A stretch of DNA of 64,000 nt, taken from the NCBI GenBank assembly GCA_003248865.1, contig QFPK01000014.1, positions 29,747 to 93,746 on the forward strand. The letters are read 5' to 3'. The notes beneath the pieces were generated by a model. It did not search any database. It worked only from the letters and a program-made list of their open reading frames with translations, and was not told where the DNA came from. The first letter of the stretch is position 1. Each line of letters opens with the position of its first letter. Origin of the DNA: Sphingomonas sp. (GTDB taxonomy: Bacteria > Pseudomonadota > Alphaproteobacteria > Sphingomonadales > Sphingomonadaceae). Both the position numbers and the translations under genes were made by a program. Below, piece after piece: positions 36,465 through 47,313 of the stretch.

Positions 36465-37229
36465 TCACTGAAGCGGCGGTTGCAGCCACCAGTCCTGTCG
36501 CCAGCCGGCCTCGGCCGCGACGGGGTTTCCTGCGCTGTCTGTTGCCGGGGTGTAGCGGAAGCGCTGCTCGATCAGGCGACAGGTGAGCTGATCGAGCGCG
36601 GGGATGCCGGACGAGCCGGTGATCCGGCAGTTGGTGGCGCGGCCTTGGGGCGTGACGGTGATGCGCGCGGTGACGCTGGCGGTCACCCCCGTGCGGCGCA
36701 GCTCCGGCGGGAGATCTTTGCGGCTCATGGCACCGGACTTCCAGCGCGCGCGCGTGGTGCCGCCGCCGCCGCCCTGGCCTGTGCCGGAGCCGGCCGCGCC
36801 TGCGCCGAAACCTGTGCCCCGAGCGCCGGTGCCCGGGCTTGGGGCGGCAGCGCCGGACTGGGTTTCGGTGCCTGTGGAGGGCGCCGGAGCGACAGGGGAG
36901 GGCCTGGGTTCGGGTTTGACGATGGGCGGCGGGGCCGCGACAGGCTTGGGCCGGGCGCGGGGGGCGGGTGGTGCGGCAGCGGCTTCCGGTTCAGGTGTGC
37001 CAGGCTTTTCTGCCTCAGGGGCGGGTGGCGGCGGTGCGGGGATGTCGAGCAGGATCGTCGCCACCTCCGGCGGCGCGACCTGAACCAGGATCGGCCGCAG
37101 CAATAGGGCGAACAGCCCCAGGTGCAGCAGGATCACCGCGGTGAGCGCGAGGGCCTTGCGGTCTGACGGGTGAAGACGTCCGGGAGAGAGGCGCGTCTTG
37201 AACGAGTGCCCCGTCTTGAAAATATGCAC
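36465..37229 (-). CDS. TonB-like energy transducer
   Basis: 254 residues. One N-terminal membrane segment (ALTAVILLHLGLFALLL) is followed by a long Pro/Ala/Glu-rich periplasmic spacer, a Gly-rich stretch, and a C-terminal TonB-type domain (VTARITVTPQGRATNCRITGSSG, then LIEQRFRYTPA). It would pass proton-motive energy to outer-membrane receptors. No ExbB/ExbD or receptor is adjacent. The start is a GTG; no better in-frame start precedes the membrane helix. It follows the ACT gene by 11 bp. Confidence 0.85.
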   Translation of the reverse strand: MHIFKTGHSFKTRLSPGRLHPSDRKALALTAVILLHLGLFALLLRPILVQVAPPEVATILLDIPAPPPPAPEAEKPGTPEPEAAAAPPAPRARPKPVAAPPPIVKPEPRPSPVAPAPSTGTETQSGAAAPSPGTGARGTGFGAGAAGSGTGQGGGGGTTRARWKSGAMSRKDLPPELRRTGVTASVTARITVTPQGRATNCRITGSSGIPALDQLTCRLIEQRFRYTPATDSAGNPVAAEAGWRQDWWLQPPLQ

Positions 37230-37240
37230 CGGGCGGCCAG

Positions 37241-37762
37241 TCAGGCGGGCTCCAGCTCGACGATCAGGTCCCCGGAGAGTTGCTCCAGCGCCTCTTGCAG
37301 AGCTGGGTGGCTGAGGCCGGCGGGCAGGGTGAGCCGGGCGGTGGCGTGGAAGATCGGGTTGCCCTGCCAGGCGCCGTCTTCGGCGCTGGTTTCCAGTTCC
37401 ACGATGTTGGCGCCAAGGCGGGCGAGGATGAGGCTCAGTTCGTGGACGATGCCGGGCCGGTCCGCGCTGGTGAGGCTGAGGGTGACGGGTTCTGCGCTGT
37501 CCCCATCCTCGGAGACGGGGTGGAGATCGACCTTCAGCCCGGCGCTTTCGGCGGCAAGGCGGCTGTTCAGCTCCGCAGTGCGGTCCGGCGGGAGGTCCAC
37601 GAGAATCGCGCCCACGAACTTGCCGCCAAGGCGCGAGAGATGTCCTTCCAGCCAGTTGCCGCCGACGTCGAACAGGGCGGCCGACAGCGCGCGGGTGAGG
37701 CCGGGGCGGTCGTCTCCGACGATGGTGAGGAGGAATCGGGTCTGCAAGGCACTGTGCTCCAT
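37241..37762 (-). CDS. Double-ACT-domain protein, GcvR-like
   Basis: 173 residues with two ACT domains: FLLTIVGDDRPGLTRALSAA and TLSLTSADRPGIVHELSLIL. This matches the glycine cleavage regulatory protein GcvR family, which binds small ligands and affects gcv expression through a partner. No gcv gene is near, so the specific target is open. It is probably cotranscribed with the tonB-like gene. Confidence 0.8.
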   Translation of the reverse strand: MEHSALQTRFLLTIVGDDRPGLTRALSAALFDVGGNWLEGHLSRLGGKFVGAILVDLPPDRTAELNSRLAAESAGLKVDLHPVSEDGDSAEPVTLSLTSADRPGIVHELSLILARLGANIVELETSAEDGAWQGNPIFHATARLTLPAGLSHPALQEALEQLSGDLIVELEPA

Positions 37763-37832
37763 TTTGATTGGAGCGGAGGATAGGCGCCTCGGCAGATGGC
37801 GGGAAGACCCGATGACCGGCCCGATAACCGGA

Positions 37833-37907
37833 TGGTGGGCGCGACAGGGATTGAACCTGTGACCCCTGCCGTGTGAAAGCAGTGCTCTACCGCTGAGCTA
37901 CGCGCCC
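37833..37907 (-). tRNA. tRNA-Val(CAC)
   Basis: The minus strand folds into a full cloverleaf: acceptor GGGCGCG/CGCGCCC, D-arm AGCTCAGCGGTAGAGC, anticodon stem CTGCT/GGCAG with loop TTCACAC (anticodon CAC), T-arm with GGTTCAATCC, and an encoded CCA end. It reads GUG codons, which are very frequent in this genome. The rest of 37763-38047 shows no other feature. Confidence 0.95.
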
Positions 37908-38047
37908 GTTTCCATCCGGTGAGGGGCGGCGGGTAAGGGATGGGCCGCCGCGTGTCAACCGCTTTGCGGTGCGGGCCAGACGAAGTAGTAAATCACTGTT
38001 TCGTCGCTTGACCTGCCAACAGCGCCTTTGGATAGTCTGGCCCCGGC

Positions 38048-39076
38048 ATGGTGTGGGGCACTTTGAGATTCGGTTGGGCAAGGCTGGCGAAAGCCAGCCC
38101 TTTTCTTGTCTGCGCGCTGTTGGCCGGGGCACCGGCCGCTGCGCAGAACGAGGGCGGGTTTCCGCCGAAGGCGACCATCGTCTTTACCGGCAATTATGCG
38201 GTGGAGCTTCAGAAGAAGCGGCAGAGCCGTTCGAAGGATATGGGGCAGATCCTGTTCGGCGGGCCGTCCCAGTTACTGGAGGGCACGCTCCGGCTGGACA
38301 TGCAGGTGGAGGGCGAGGCGCTGAGGGCACGGGTGACGGGGACAGGCGGCGTGCGCGCCGACAGCATGACCGGCACCGTGCGCAAGGGCATCTGCCGTCT
38401 CACGGATTCCCGCCAGACCGTGGTGTATGAAGGGCCGTGCGGGCGCCGGGGGTTCGATGGCAGCATCAGCAGCACGGACGCCAACTCGAACATCGTGAAG
38501 GGGCGCTTCCGTACCACCATGCAGAGCCTGACCGACGGCGCGGAGGTGGACCGGCAGCGGCAGATCGCGGTGCAACAGGCCCGCGAGGACAAGCAGGCCG
38601 ACAAAGTCTATGCCGCGCGTTACTTCCTGGGGCTGAAATCGCGTGCGGAAGCGGGGGATACGGTCGCGATGCGCGATCTGGCAGACGCCTATGACGAGGG
38701 CGTCGGAACCGGTCACGACAAGGCCGCCGCCGAGCTCTGGTGGGGCAGGGCTGCCGCCAAAGGCGACGGCTGGTCCGGCTATCAGCTGGCGTCGGTGGTG
38801 CTGAGCCGCGGGCTGGACAATGAGGATGTGGTCGAAGTTCGCCGCGCCAAAACCCTGTTCGAACGCTGTGCCACGGCGAATCCGGATAGCTTCCCCAAAC
38901 TGAAGAGCGGGATGCCCGGTCAGGCCCTTTGCGAGGAGCGGGCCGGAACCATCGCGATGCTGGGGTTCAAAACGCTTCCTGCGGACGTGCCGGCTGCGCG
39001 GCGCTGGTTCCAGTCCTGCTCGAACCGGGGCTTGGCCAGCTGCCGGGAGGAGCTCGCAAAGTTGAATTCGAAATGA
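38048..39076 (+). CDS. Exported Sel1-repeat-like protein
   Basis: 342 residues with a signal peptide (FLVCALLAGAPAAAQ). The N-terminal ~150 residues form a beta-rich domain of unknown family. The C-terminal half has helical repeats of Sel1/TPR type (DTVAMRDLADAYDEGVGTGH, AELWWGRAAAKGDGWSGYQL) and five cysteines near the end. Sel1 repeats usually mediate protein contacts. It is the first of three closely spaced genes for exported proteins (38.0-40.4 kb), which may act together. Confidence 0.7.
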   Translation: MVWGTLRFGWARLAKASPFLVCALLAGAPAAAQNEGGFPPKATIVFTGNYAVELQKKRQSRSKDMGQILFGGPSQLLEGTLRLDMQVEGEALRARVTGTGGVRADSMTGTVRKGICRLTDSRQTVVYEGPCGRRGFDGSISSTDANSNIVKGRFRTTMQSLTDGAEVDRQRQIAVQQAREDKQADKVYAARYFLGLKSRAEAGDTVAMRDLADAYDEGVGTGHDKAAAELWWGRAAAKGDGWSGYQLASVVLSRGLDNEDVVEVRRAKTLFERCATANPDSFPKLKSGMPGQALCEERAGTIAMLGFKTLPADVPAARRWFQSCSNRGLASCREELAKLNSK

Positions 39077-39110
39077 CGTTGTTGGGGATTGGCAGCCAAT
39101 TGGGGGCAAT

Positions 39111-39593
39111 ATGCGGAGTTTGATGATTGCGGGTGCGGTTTTCGCGGCGGGGCTGGCGGAGCCGGCGCTGGCGCAGCAGGGCTGCGGCAAGCCGAAACAG
39201 GGCTTGGGTTCGGTGTTCGGCAACGCGTTGGATCTCGCGGGCACCAAGGTGCTGGGCCGTGAGGGCGCGAAGACTATGCGCCAGCTGGGGATCAACAGCC
39301 GTACCTTTCTTTCCTCCACCATCTTCTGTGCGCTGTCATCCGCTGAGGCGAAGCAGGCGAGCGACGCGAAGATGAAGGCGCTTGAAAGCGGCAAGACCGG
39401 CAAGGCCTCTGCCCAGAACTGGTCCAGCGGCGAACGCGGCGGCGTGACCGGCGGCACCACGGTGGTCAGCCGGAACAAGAGCGGAGATCAGGATTGCGCC
39501 GTCACCTCCACCTTCGTGACAGACGAGAATGGCGACGAGAAGATCGTGGAGCAGGAACAATGCATGGTGGACGGGAAATGGCAGCTGGCTTGA
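39111..39593 (+). CDS. Small exported hypothetical protein
   Basis: 160 residues with a signal peptide (GAVFAAGLAEPALAQ), then a Gly-rich start and a C-terminal strand-rich region (DCAVTSTFVTDENGDEKIVE, QCMVDGKWQLA) recalling the C-terminal region of surface-antigen-type lipoproteins. Cysteines at the mature N-terminus, middle and C-terminus could form disulfides. It starts 34 bp after the Sel1 gene and overlaps the next gene by 16 bp, so it is in the same operon. No function is proposed. Confidence 0.65.
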   Translation: MRSLMIAGAVFAAGLAEPALAQQGCGKPKQGLGSVFGNALDLAGTKVLGREGAKTMRQLGINSRTFLSSTIFCALSSAEAKQASDAKMKALESGKTGKASAQNWSSGERGGVTGGTTVVSRNKSGDQDCAVTSTFVTDENGDEKIVEQEQCMVDGKWQLA

Positions 39594-40432
39594 AACCCGT
39601 TGCGTTCGCCCTTCTGCTGCTGGGGGCTTCAGAGGTTGCCGCCCAAGGCAAGGCTGCGCCAGCGCTTCCGGCGGAGTTCGAGCTGGGACCGCTGGGGAAA
39701 GCGCTGAAGGCTCAGGGGAATAATTGCCCGCCAATGACCAAAGGTCAGCCGGTGACACAGAGGACATGGTCGAAGCCAATGCAGTTTGCTGTTCAGCAGG
39801 GGCCGAACGGCCCGGTGCTGATGGCGGCAGGGGAAGTGACCGAAGGTGATGCGCAGCGATTGCGCGCTGCCATCGAACGGGCGCCGGGCATAGGCGAGGT
39901 GTGGCTGGATTCTCCGGGAGGCGATGCCGCCGAGGGGCCGAAGCTGGGGCGGGTGATCCGTTCCGCACGTCTGGGGACACGGGTGGCATCGGGCTATGCC
40001 TGTATTTCCAGTTGCACATTCGCCTTTCTAGGGGGCGTGGTACGCCGGGTGGAGCCCGGCGCGTCCTATGAAGTGCACACCTTTTTCAGGGAAAAGGCGC
40101 CGGACTATTATTATCGCGATCTGAACGACACCAAGGTGTCGGCGGAGGAGCGGCTACGGCTGTTTCGCGAACGCCTCCACGACCAGGAGCGCGACAACGC
40201 CATGCTTGCGGGTGATTTGCAACTGTACACCCAGCAGATGGGAATCGCGCGGGCCTTCATGACGAGCGTGGTGTTCGCGCAGAAGTCACTGGTGTTCCTG
40301 ACCGACACCGAAATCCGCCAGTTGCAGGCGTCCGGCATGTCGAACAGCGAGATTGCGGGCATGCTGCAGACCACCCGCTGCATGGGGGCGGACGAGATGC
40401 GCAAATATAATGTGGTGAACGTGGCCGGCTGA
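39578..40432 (+). CDS. Periplasmic ClpP/crotonase-fold protein (COG3904-like)
   Basis: 284 residues with a signal peptide (ALLLLGASEVAAQ). The fold is seen from WLDSPGGDAAEGPKLGRVIR (oxyanion-type SPGG at 112-115), then SGYACISSCTFAFLGG (Ser144/145 between Cys142 and Cys146) and EVHTFF (His167). This matches predicted periplasmic proteins with a ClpP-like core in which the CxxxC-bracketed Ser is the presumed nucleophile. Peptidase activity is plausible but unproven. It begins within the preceding gene (16-bp overlap), so coupled translation is likely. Confidence 0.75.
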   Translation: MAAGLKPVAFALLLLGASEVAAQGKAAPALPAEFELGPLGKALKAQGNNCPPMTKGQPVTQRTWSKPMQFAVQQGPNGPVLMAAGEVTEGDAQRLRAAIERAPGIGEVWLDSPGGDAAEGPKLGRVIRSARLGTRVASGYACISSCTFAFLGGVVRRVEPGASYEVHTFFREKAPDYYYRDLNDTKVSAEERLRLFRERLHDQERDNAMLAGDLQLYTQQMGIARAFMTSVVFAQKSLVFLTDTEIRQLQASGMSNSEIAGMLQTTRCMGADEMRKYNVVNVAG

Positions 40433-40458
40433 ACAGGCGCACATTCACCACAGGATCG

Positions 40459-42867
<2,409 letters not shown>

Positions 42868-42962
42868 AGACCGGCAATATGGGTGTGGTTGCTGCGTTGC
42901 GCAATCGCTGCGGCGGGGGTTCACCTTTTTCCTGCGGGCGCCGGGCCGCCGTTAACTTTTTA

Positions 42963-44546
42963 TCAGGCGCGTATATCCCGGTCCTTGGTTTCCGGCAGCC
43001 AGAACAGGCAGACGAGGAAGGCCATGGCGACCACCCCGATAGTGTACCAGAGGCCGGCGAAGGGATCGCCGGTGTTCACCACGATCAACTGCTGGATGAA
43101 GGGCAGGAAGCCGCCGAAATAGCCGGTGCCGATGTGATAGGGCACCGACATGCTGGTGTAGCGCACCTTGGCGGGGAACAGCTCGACAAGGATGGCCGCG
43201 ACCTGGCCGTAGGTCATCGCGGACAGCACGATGATGGCGAAGACCGCGAACACGATCTTCCAACGCTGCTTTTCCGCCGGATCGGCCTTTTCGGGATAGC
43301 CGGCCGCCTTCAGCGCGGCGGCGAAGCCGGCTTCGTCGAACCCCTCAACCCGGGTGTCGCCCACGACGAGGGCGACGCTGTCGGCCTGTTGCCGGCTGTA
43401 GGCGACACCGCGCTTGCTCAGGAAGCCCAGCGCCTTGGCGCAATCCTCCGTCTGCTTGCGGGCGAAGATGCGGAACTCGCATTCGGGCAGTTCCAGCGTG
43501 ACGGGGCTGGCGGCGGTTGCACGGGCCAGCGCGGGGTTCGCGCCTTCCGCCATCAGGTGAAACAGCGGGAACAGCAGCAGCATCGACAGCCCATAGCCGA
43601 TCAGCAGCAGCTTCCGGCGGCCGATCCGGTCTGACAGCATGCCGAACAGCACGTAGAAGGGGGCTGCCAGCACCGCCGCGATGGCGAGGTAGATCAGCGT
43701 TTCCCGTTCGCTGACGCCCGCCGTGCCGGTGAGGAAATAGAGCGTGCCGAACTGGCTGGTGTAATAGACGACCGTCAGCCCCGCGGCGACGCCGAACAGG
43801 GCGACCAGCACATTGCGGATGTTGGACTTGTCGGAAAAGGCCTCGACAATGGGGTTTTTCGAGGTCTTGCCGGCGGCCTTCATCTCCTTGAACACCGGGC
43901 TCTCGGACAGCTGCATGCGGATATAGACGGAGATCGCCAGCATCAGCAGGCTGAGGAGGAAGGGGATGCGCCAGCCCCAGGCATCGAACTGCTCCGTCGT
44001 CATTACGGAGCGGGTGGCGAGCACGACCAGCAGGCAAAGCAGGAAGCCGCCCGCGACCGAAATCTGGATCCAGCTGGTATATTCGCCGCGCCGGTGCTTG
44101 GGGGCATGTTCGCCCACATAGATGGCGGCGCCGCCATACTCGCCGCCCAGTGCGAGGCCCTGCAGCAGCCGGAGCCCGACGAGGAGGGCAGGGGCCCAGA
44201 GCCCCGCCTGCGCATAGGTGGGAATGAGCCCGATGGCAGCCGTTGCGCCCCCCATCAGCGTGATGGTGATGAGGAAGGTGTATTTGCGGCCGATTCTGTC
44301 TCCATAATGGCCGAAGATCATGGCGCCGATGGGCCTGACCCCGAAACCCGCGCCAAAAGTGGCGAGGCTGGCGAGCGTGGCGGCGGTGGGATTGTCGATG
44401 GGGAAGAACAGGCGGCCGATGAGGGCGGCGAGGATGCCGTAGAGGAAGAAATCATACCATTCGAACACGGTTCCCAGCGACGAGGCGACGATGACCAGAC
44501 GGTCGCGCTTCATATCGATCGGCTGTTCGCCTGCAGCTTCGGCCAT
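42963..44546 (-). CDS. MFS transporter, metabolite:H+ symporter (MHS) type, with large insert
   Basis: 527 residues. The opening VIVASSLGTVFEWYDFFLYG and the loop GDRIGRKYTFLITI are typical of the MHS family (shikimate, citrate, proline/betaine symporters). About 85 residues, from near RATAASPVTLELPECEF to PAEKQRWK, form a hydrophilic insert before the last four membrane segments. The substrate is unknown. GGGTGGGAA precedes the ATG; the frame upstream of it is not conserved. Confidence 0.88.
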   Translation of the reverse strand: MAEAAGEQPIDMKRDRLVIVASSLGTVFEWYDFFLYGILAALIGRLFFPIDNPTAATLASLATFGAGFGVRPIGAMIFGHYGDRIGRKYTFLITITLMGGATAAIGLIPTYAQAGLWAPALLVGLRLLQGLALGGEYGGAAIYVGEHAPKHRRGEYTSWIQISVAGGFLLCLLVVLATRSVMTTEQFDAWGWRIPFLLSLLMLAISVYIRMQLSESPVFKEMKAAGKTSKNPIVEAFSDKSNIRNVLVALFGVAAGLTVVYYTSQFGTLYFLTGTAGVSERETLIYLAIAAVLAAPFYVLFGMLSDRIGRRKLLLIGYGLSMLLLFPLFHLMAEGANPALARATAASPVTLELPECEFRIFARKQTEDCAKALGFLSKRGVAYSRQQADSVALVVGDTRVEGFDEAGFAAALKAAGYPEKADPAEKQRWKIVFAVFAIIVLSAMTYGQVAAILVELFPAKVRYTSMSVPYHIGTGYFGGFLPFIQQLIVVNTGDPFAGLWYTIGVVAMAFLVCLFWLPETKDRDIRA

Positions 44547-44648
44547 GTTCCCACCCTTTATTCGCGCCCGTTTTCCCGGACGATCTCCCTTGTCTGGCAT
44601 GGGTGGCGCCCGCGTGCCTGTCAACAGCGGGCACGGGGATGTCGTCCG

Positions 44649-46340
44649 TCATTTTGCGGGGTAAATGGTCTTCCCGTCTTTCAGCGTTTCCACCACCTTG
44701 ATCTCTTCGATGGTGGCCGGATCGACCTTGGTCGGATCGGCCGAGAGGATCACCAGGTCCGCGCGCTTGTTGAGGGCGATGCTGCCCTTGGAGGCTTCCT
44801 CGCGATACTGGCGGGCGGCGTTCAGCGTGATCGCCTGCAGCGCCTGATAGGGGGTGACGCGTTCCTGCGCGCCATTCAGCCAACCGCTGCGCGAGACCCG
44901 ATTCACCGCCGTATGCACGGTCAGCATCTGGTCGATGGGCGTCACCGAATAATCGGTGTGGTTGGTGGGCCGCATTCCCAGCGCAATGGCCGATTTCATG
45001 GGCGAGATCATATTGGTCTGTGCCTCTCCGCGCTGCTTGCGGTGGGTATCGGCGAACAGCAGCGTGTGGAGCGTGAAGAAGGAGGGAATGATCTTGTACT
45101 CCGCCAGCTTCTTCAGCTGATCGGGCCGCACGAACTGGCAGTGGATGCAGACGGTGTGGCGGTCCTTTGTGCGGTCGCCCGCGAAATCTTCGTGCGACTG
45201 GATCAGGAAATCGATGGCCGCATCGCCGTTCGCATGCATCAGCACCTGTGCGCCTTCGTCATAGCAGTGCTTGATGATGGGGCGCAGCTGGGCGGTCGGC
45301 AGGCTGGGCTCGCCCTTCCACTGCTTTTCGCCATTGGGGCCGTCGACCAGATAGGGTGTCGTGAACCAGGCGGTGCGGCCCTGCGGAGAGCCGTCCAGCG
45401 TGAGTTTGCAGCCGCCGATCTTCAGGCCGTTCTCATATCGACCCCAGCCGCTGACCGGGTAGGCGGCCATGATCTTTTCGATATCGGTCAGGAACGGGTA
45501 GGCGACGATGTCGAGGAACAGGCCGCCCTTGCCGGCGATGCGCCGCAGCTGCTCGAGCTGGGCGAGGGTTGTGGCGCCTTCCTGAGCGGTGGTGATCCCG
45601 GCGGCGGCGTAGATCAGCTGGCCCTGTCGGGCGGCTTCCACCTCGGTTTCCGGGGTGGGGGCGGGCAGGCCCGCCATCAGCGGCAGCATGGCTGTTTCCA
45701 TCACCAGCCCGTCCAGCTCGTTCCCGTTGCGGCGGACGATGACGCCGCCGGGCGGGGTCGTCATGCCGTCCTTGTAGCCGAACTTTGCCATGGCGGCGGA
45801 GTTGAGCACGGCGCCATGCTTGCTGGTGTGCACGACCACCACGGGATTGTCGGGGAAGGCGGTATCCAGCGTGGCGCGGTCCAGCTTGGTGCCCTTGGGC
45901 ATCAGCGTGTCGTCATAGCCCCAGCCCAGCACCAGATCGCCGGGTTTGGCGGACGCCGCATGGGTTTTCAGCAGGGCGACGATCTCGGCCGGGTTGGTTG
46001 CGGTGCCGACCGGGGGCTGCGCGACATTGGCCATGCTGGCCATGGTGAGGGAATCGATGAAATGGCTGTGCGGATCGATGAAGCCGGGCAGCAGCGCCTT
46101 GCCGGCCAGATCCTTCATTACCGTGTCGTCGCCCTTCAGCCTGAGCGCGCCGTCCAGAGGCCCGGCATAGATGATGCGGCCGTCATCGACGGCGACAGCC
46201 TCCACATAGGCGGGCGAATCGCCCTCCATGGTAAGGATGGGGCCGCCGGAAAGGATGAGGTCCGCCGATGCGGTGTCTTTCGTCTGGACGCCACAGGCTG
46301 CGAGCAGCAGCAGCCCTGCCAGGCCGGCGAAATTGCGCAT
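44649..46340 (-). CDS. YtcJ-like amidohydrolase lipoprotein
   Basis: 563 residues with lipobox LLAAC (Cys16). The N-terminal metal motif is GFIDPHSHF (His91, His93); further conserved parts are HANGDAAIDFLIQSHED, IHCQFVRPDQLKKLAEY and ALGMRPTNHTDYSVTP. YtcJ-type enzymes (amidohydrolase_3) act on amide or formamide bonds; the substrate is unknown. It lies beside a transporter and an outer-membrane protein, but separate spacing (33 bp to the metA-like gene) means cotranscription is only likely. Confidence 0.87.
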   Translation of the reverse strand: MRNFAGLAGLLLLAACGVQTKDTASADLILSGGPILTMEGDSPAYVEAVAVDDGRIIYAGPLDGALRLKGDDTVMKDLAGKALLPGFIDPHSHFIDSLTMASMANVAQPPVGTATNPAEIVALLKTHAASAKPGDLVLGWGYDDTLMPKGTKLDRATLDTAFPDNPVVVVHTSKHGAVLNSAAMAKFGYKDGMTTPPGGVIVRRNGNELDGLVMETAMLPLMAGLPAPTPETEVEAARQGQLIYAAAGITTAQEGATTLAQLEQLRRIAGKGGLFLDIVAYPFLTDIEKIMAAYPVSGWGRYENGLKIGGCKLTLDGSPQGRTAWFTTPYLVDGPNGEKQWKGEPSLPTAQLRPIIKHCYDEGAQVLMHANGDAAIDFLIQSHEDFAGDRTKDRHTVCIHCQFVRPDQLKKLAEYKIIPSFFTLHTLLFADTHRKQRGEAQTNMISPMKSAIALGMRPTNHTDYSVTPIDQMLTVHTAVNRVSRSGWLNGAQERVTPYQALQAITLNAARQYREEASKGSIALNKRADLVILSADPTKVDPATIEEIKVVETLKDGKTIYPAK

Positions 46341-46373
46341 GGTCTTCCCCCCAATTTGCCGGCCGATGCCGGG

Positions 46374-47303
46374 TCAGAAGACGTAGCTTGCCATCAATCT
46401 CCACATGTCGCCATCCGGGCCGTTGTCGTTTCGGGCCAGCACGCCGCCATAGCTGGCCTTCACGGAGAAGGTGGGGCTGAAGCTGAGGTTCAGCGTGCCG
46501 CCGATCGAGAAGCTTTCCTGCCGGTCGTCGGCGCGGATCCCGTCGGACACGCTGGCGCCGCCGTTGGAGTAGAGGGTGTCGAGCGATACCCAGGCCATCT
46601 TGTTCAGGTTACGGGTGAGGTGGCTTTCCACCGTGAACAGCGGACGCTGGCCGGTGCTGCCGGCGCTGCCGAACGGATCGTTGTTGTTGCCGTAGAAGGT
46701 GACGGCGGGCAGCAGTTCGAAGGTGCCATGATCGGGCGTGAGCAGCGACCGGCCGAAGTTCAGTGACATCGGCAGCCCGAACTGCACCGCCCAGCGGTTG
46801 GAACCGGTGTTGATCGCGCGCGACGAGCTGTAGCTGCCGATGGGCACATAGACATTGGACATGACCCCGAGCGCGAAGCCCGGCTTCCACATCGCATAGT
46901 CCGGCATCTTCATTGCCGGCGAGCCGACGAGGCCGAGCACCAGCGCCACCTGCGGATCGAACAGGCCGGATTGCTTCACCGACACGCGCGGCGCGCCCGG
47001 AAGACGCGTGTCGACGGAGGCGTCGATACGGCCATAGGGCAGTGCCACGACGAGTGCGGCTTGCTGGCCGTTCAGGAAGTTGAACGGGCGGGTGTATTGC
47101 ACGATGCCCAGCGTCACATCGATGTCGCTGCCCTGCAGGACCTGCCCGGGCTGGAAGCTCTGGTTGCCGCTGAGGCCGAGGCCATAGGCGGTGAGGATGT
47201 TGGAGCCTTCCGGCACCAGCTGGAAGGCGCGCGGGCCATAGCCCTGCGCCTGCGCGGCGCCCGCGAAGGCTAGTGCCGCAAGAGCGAGGATCGGTTTTGT
47301 CAT
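46374..47303 (-). CDS. Outer-membrane channel-like protein (phenol MetA degradation family)
   Basis: 309 residues with a signal peptide (LALAALAFAGAAQAQ) and a beta-barrel pattern: alternating strands, YGPRAFQLVPEGSN at the start and a terminal aromatic residue (SYVF). It matches the MetA/SphA-like family of putative outer-membrane transporters found beside degradation genes for hydrophobic compounds. It starts 10 bp after the alkylsulfatase gene, so it probably brings in or secretes that enzyme's substrate or product. The frame is open further upstream but coincides with the alkylsulfatase 3' end. Confidence 0.8.
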   Translation of the reverse strand: MTKPILALAALAFAGAAQAQGYGPRAFQLVPEGSNILTAYGLGLSGNQSFQPGQVLQGSDIDVTLGIVQYTRPFNFLNGQQAALVVALPYGRIDASVDTRLPGAPRVSVKQSGLFDPQVALVLGLVGSPAMKMPDYAMWKPGFALGVMSNVYVPIGSYSSSRAINTGSNRWAVQFGLPMSLNFGRSLLTPDHGTFELLPAVTFYGNNNDPFGSAGSTGQRPLFTVESHLTRNLNKMAWVSLDTLYSNGGASVSDGIRADDRQESFSIGGTLNLSFSPTFSVKASYGGVLARNDNGPDGDMWRLMASYVF

Positions 47304-47313
47304 GGGTTTGGCC

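Noticed and set aside
42868..42962. Heat-shock (RpoH) promoter for lon
   Set aside because: A CCCATAT resembling the -10 occurs about 15 bp before the lon ATG, but there is no CTTGAA-like -35 and the leader would be only a few bases.
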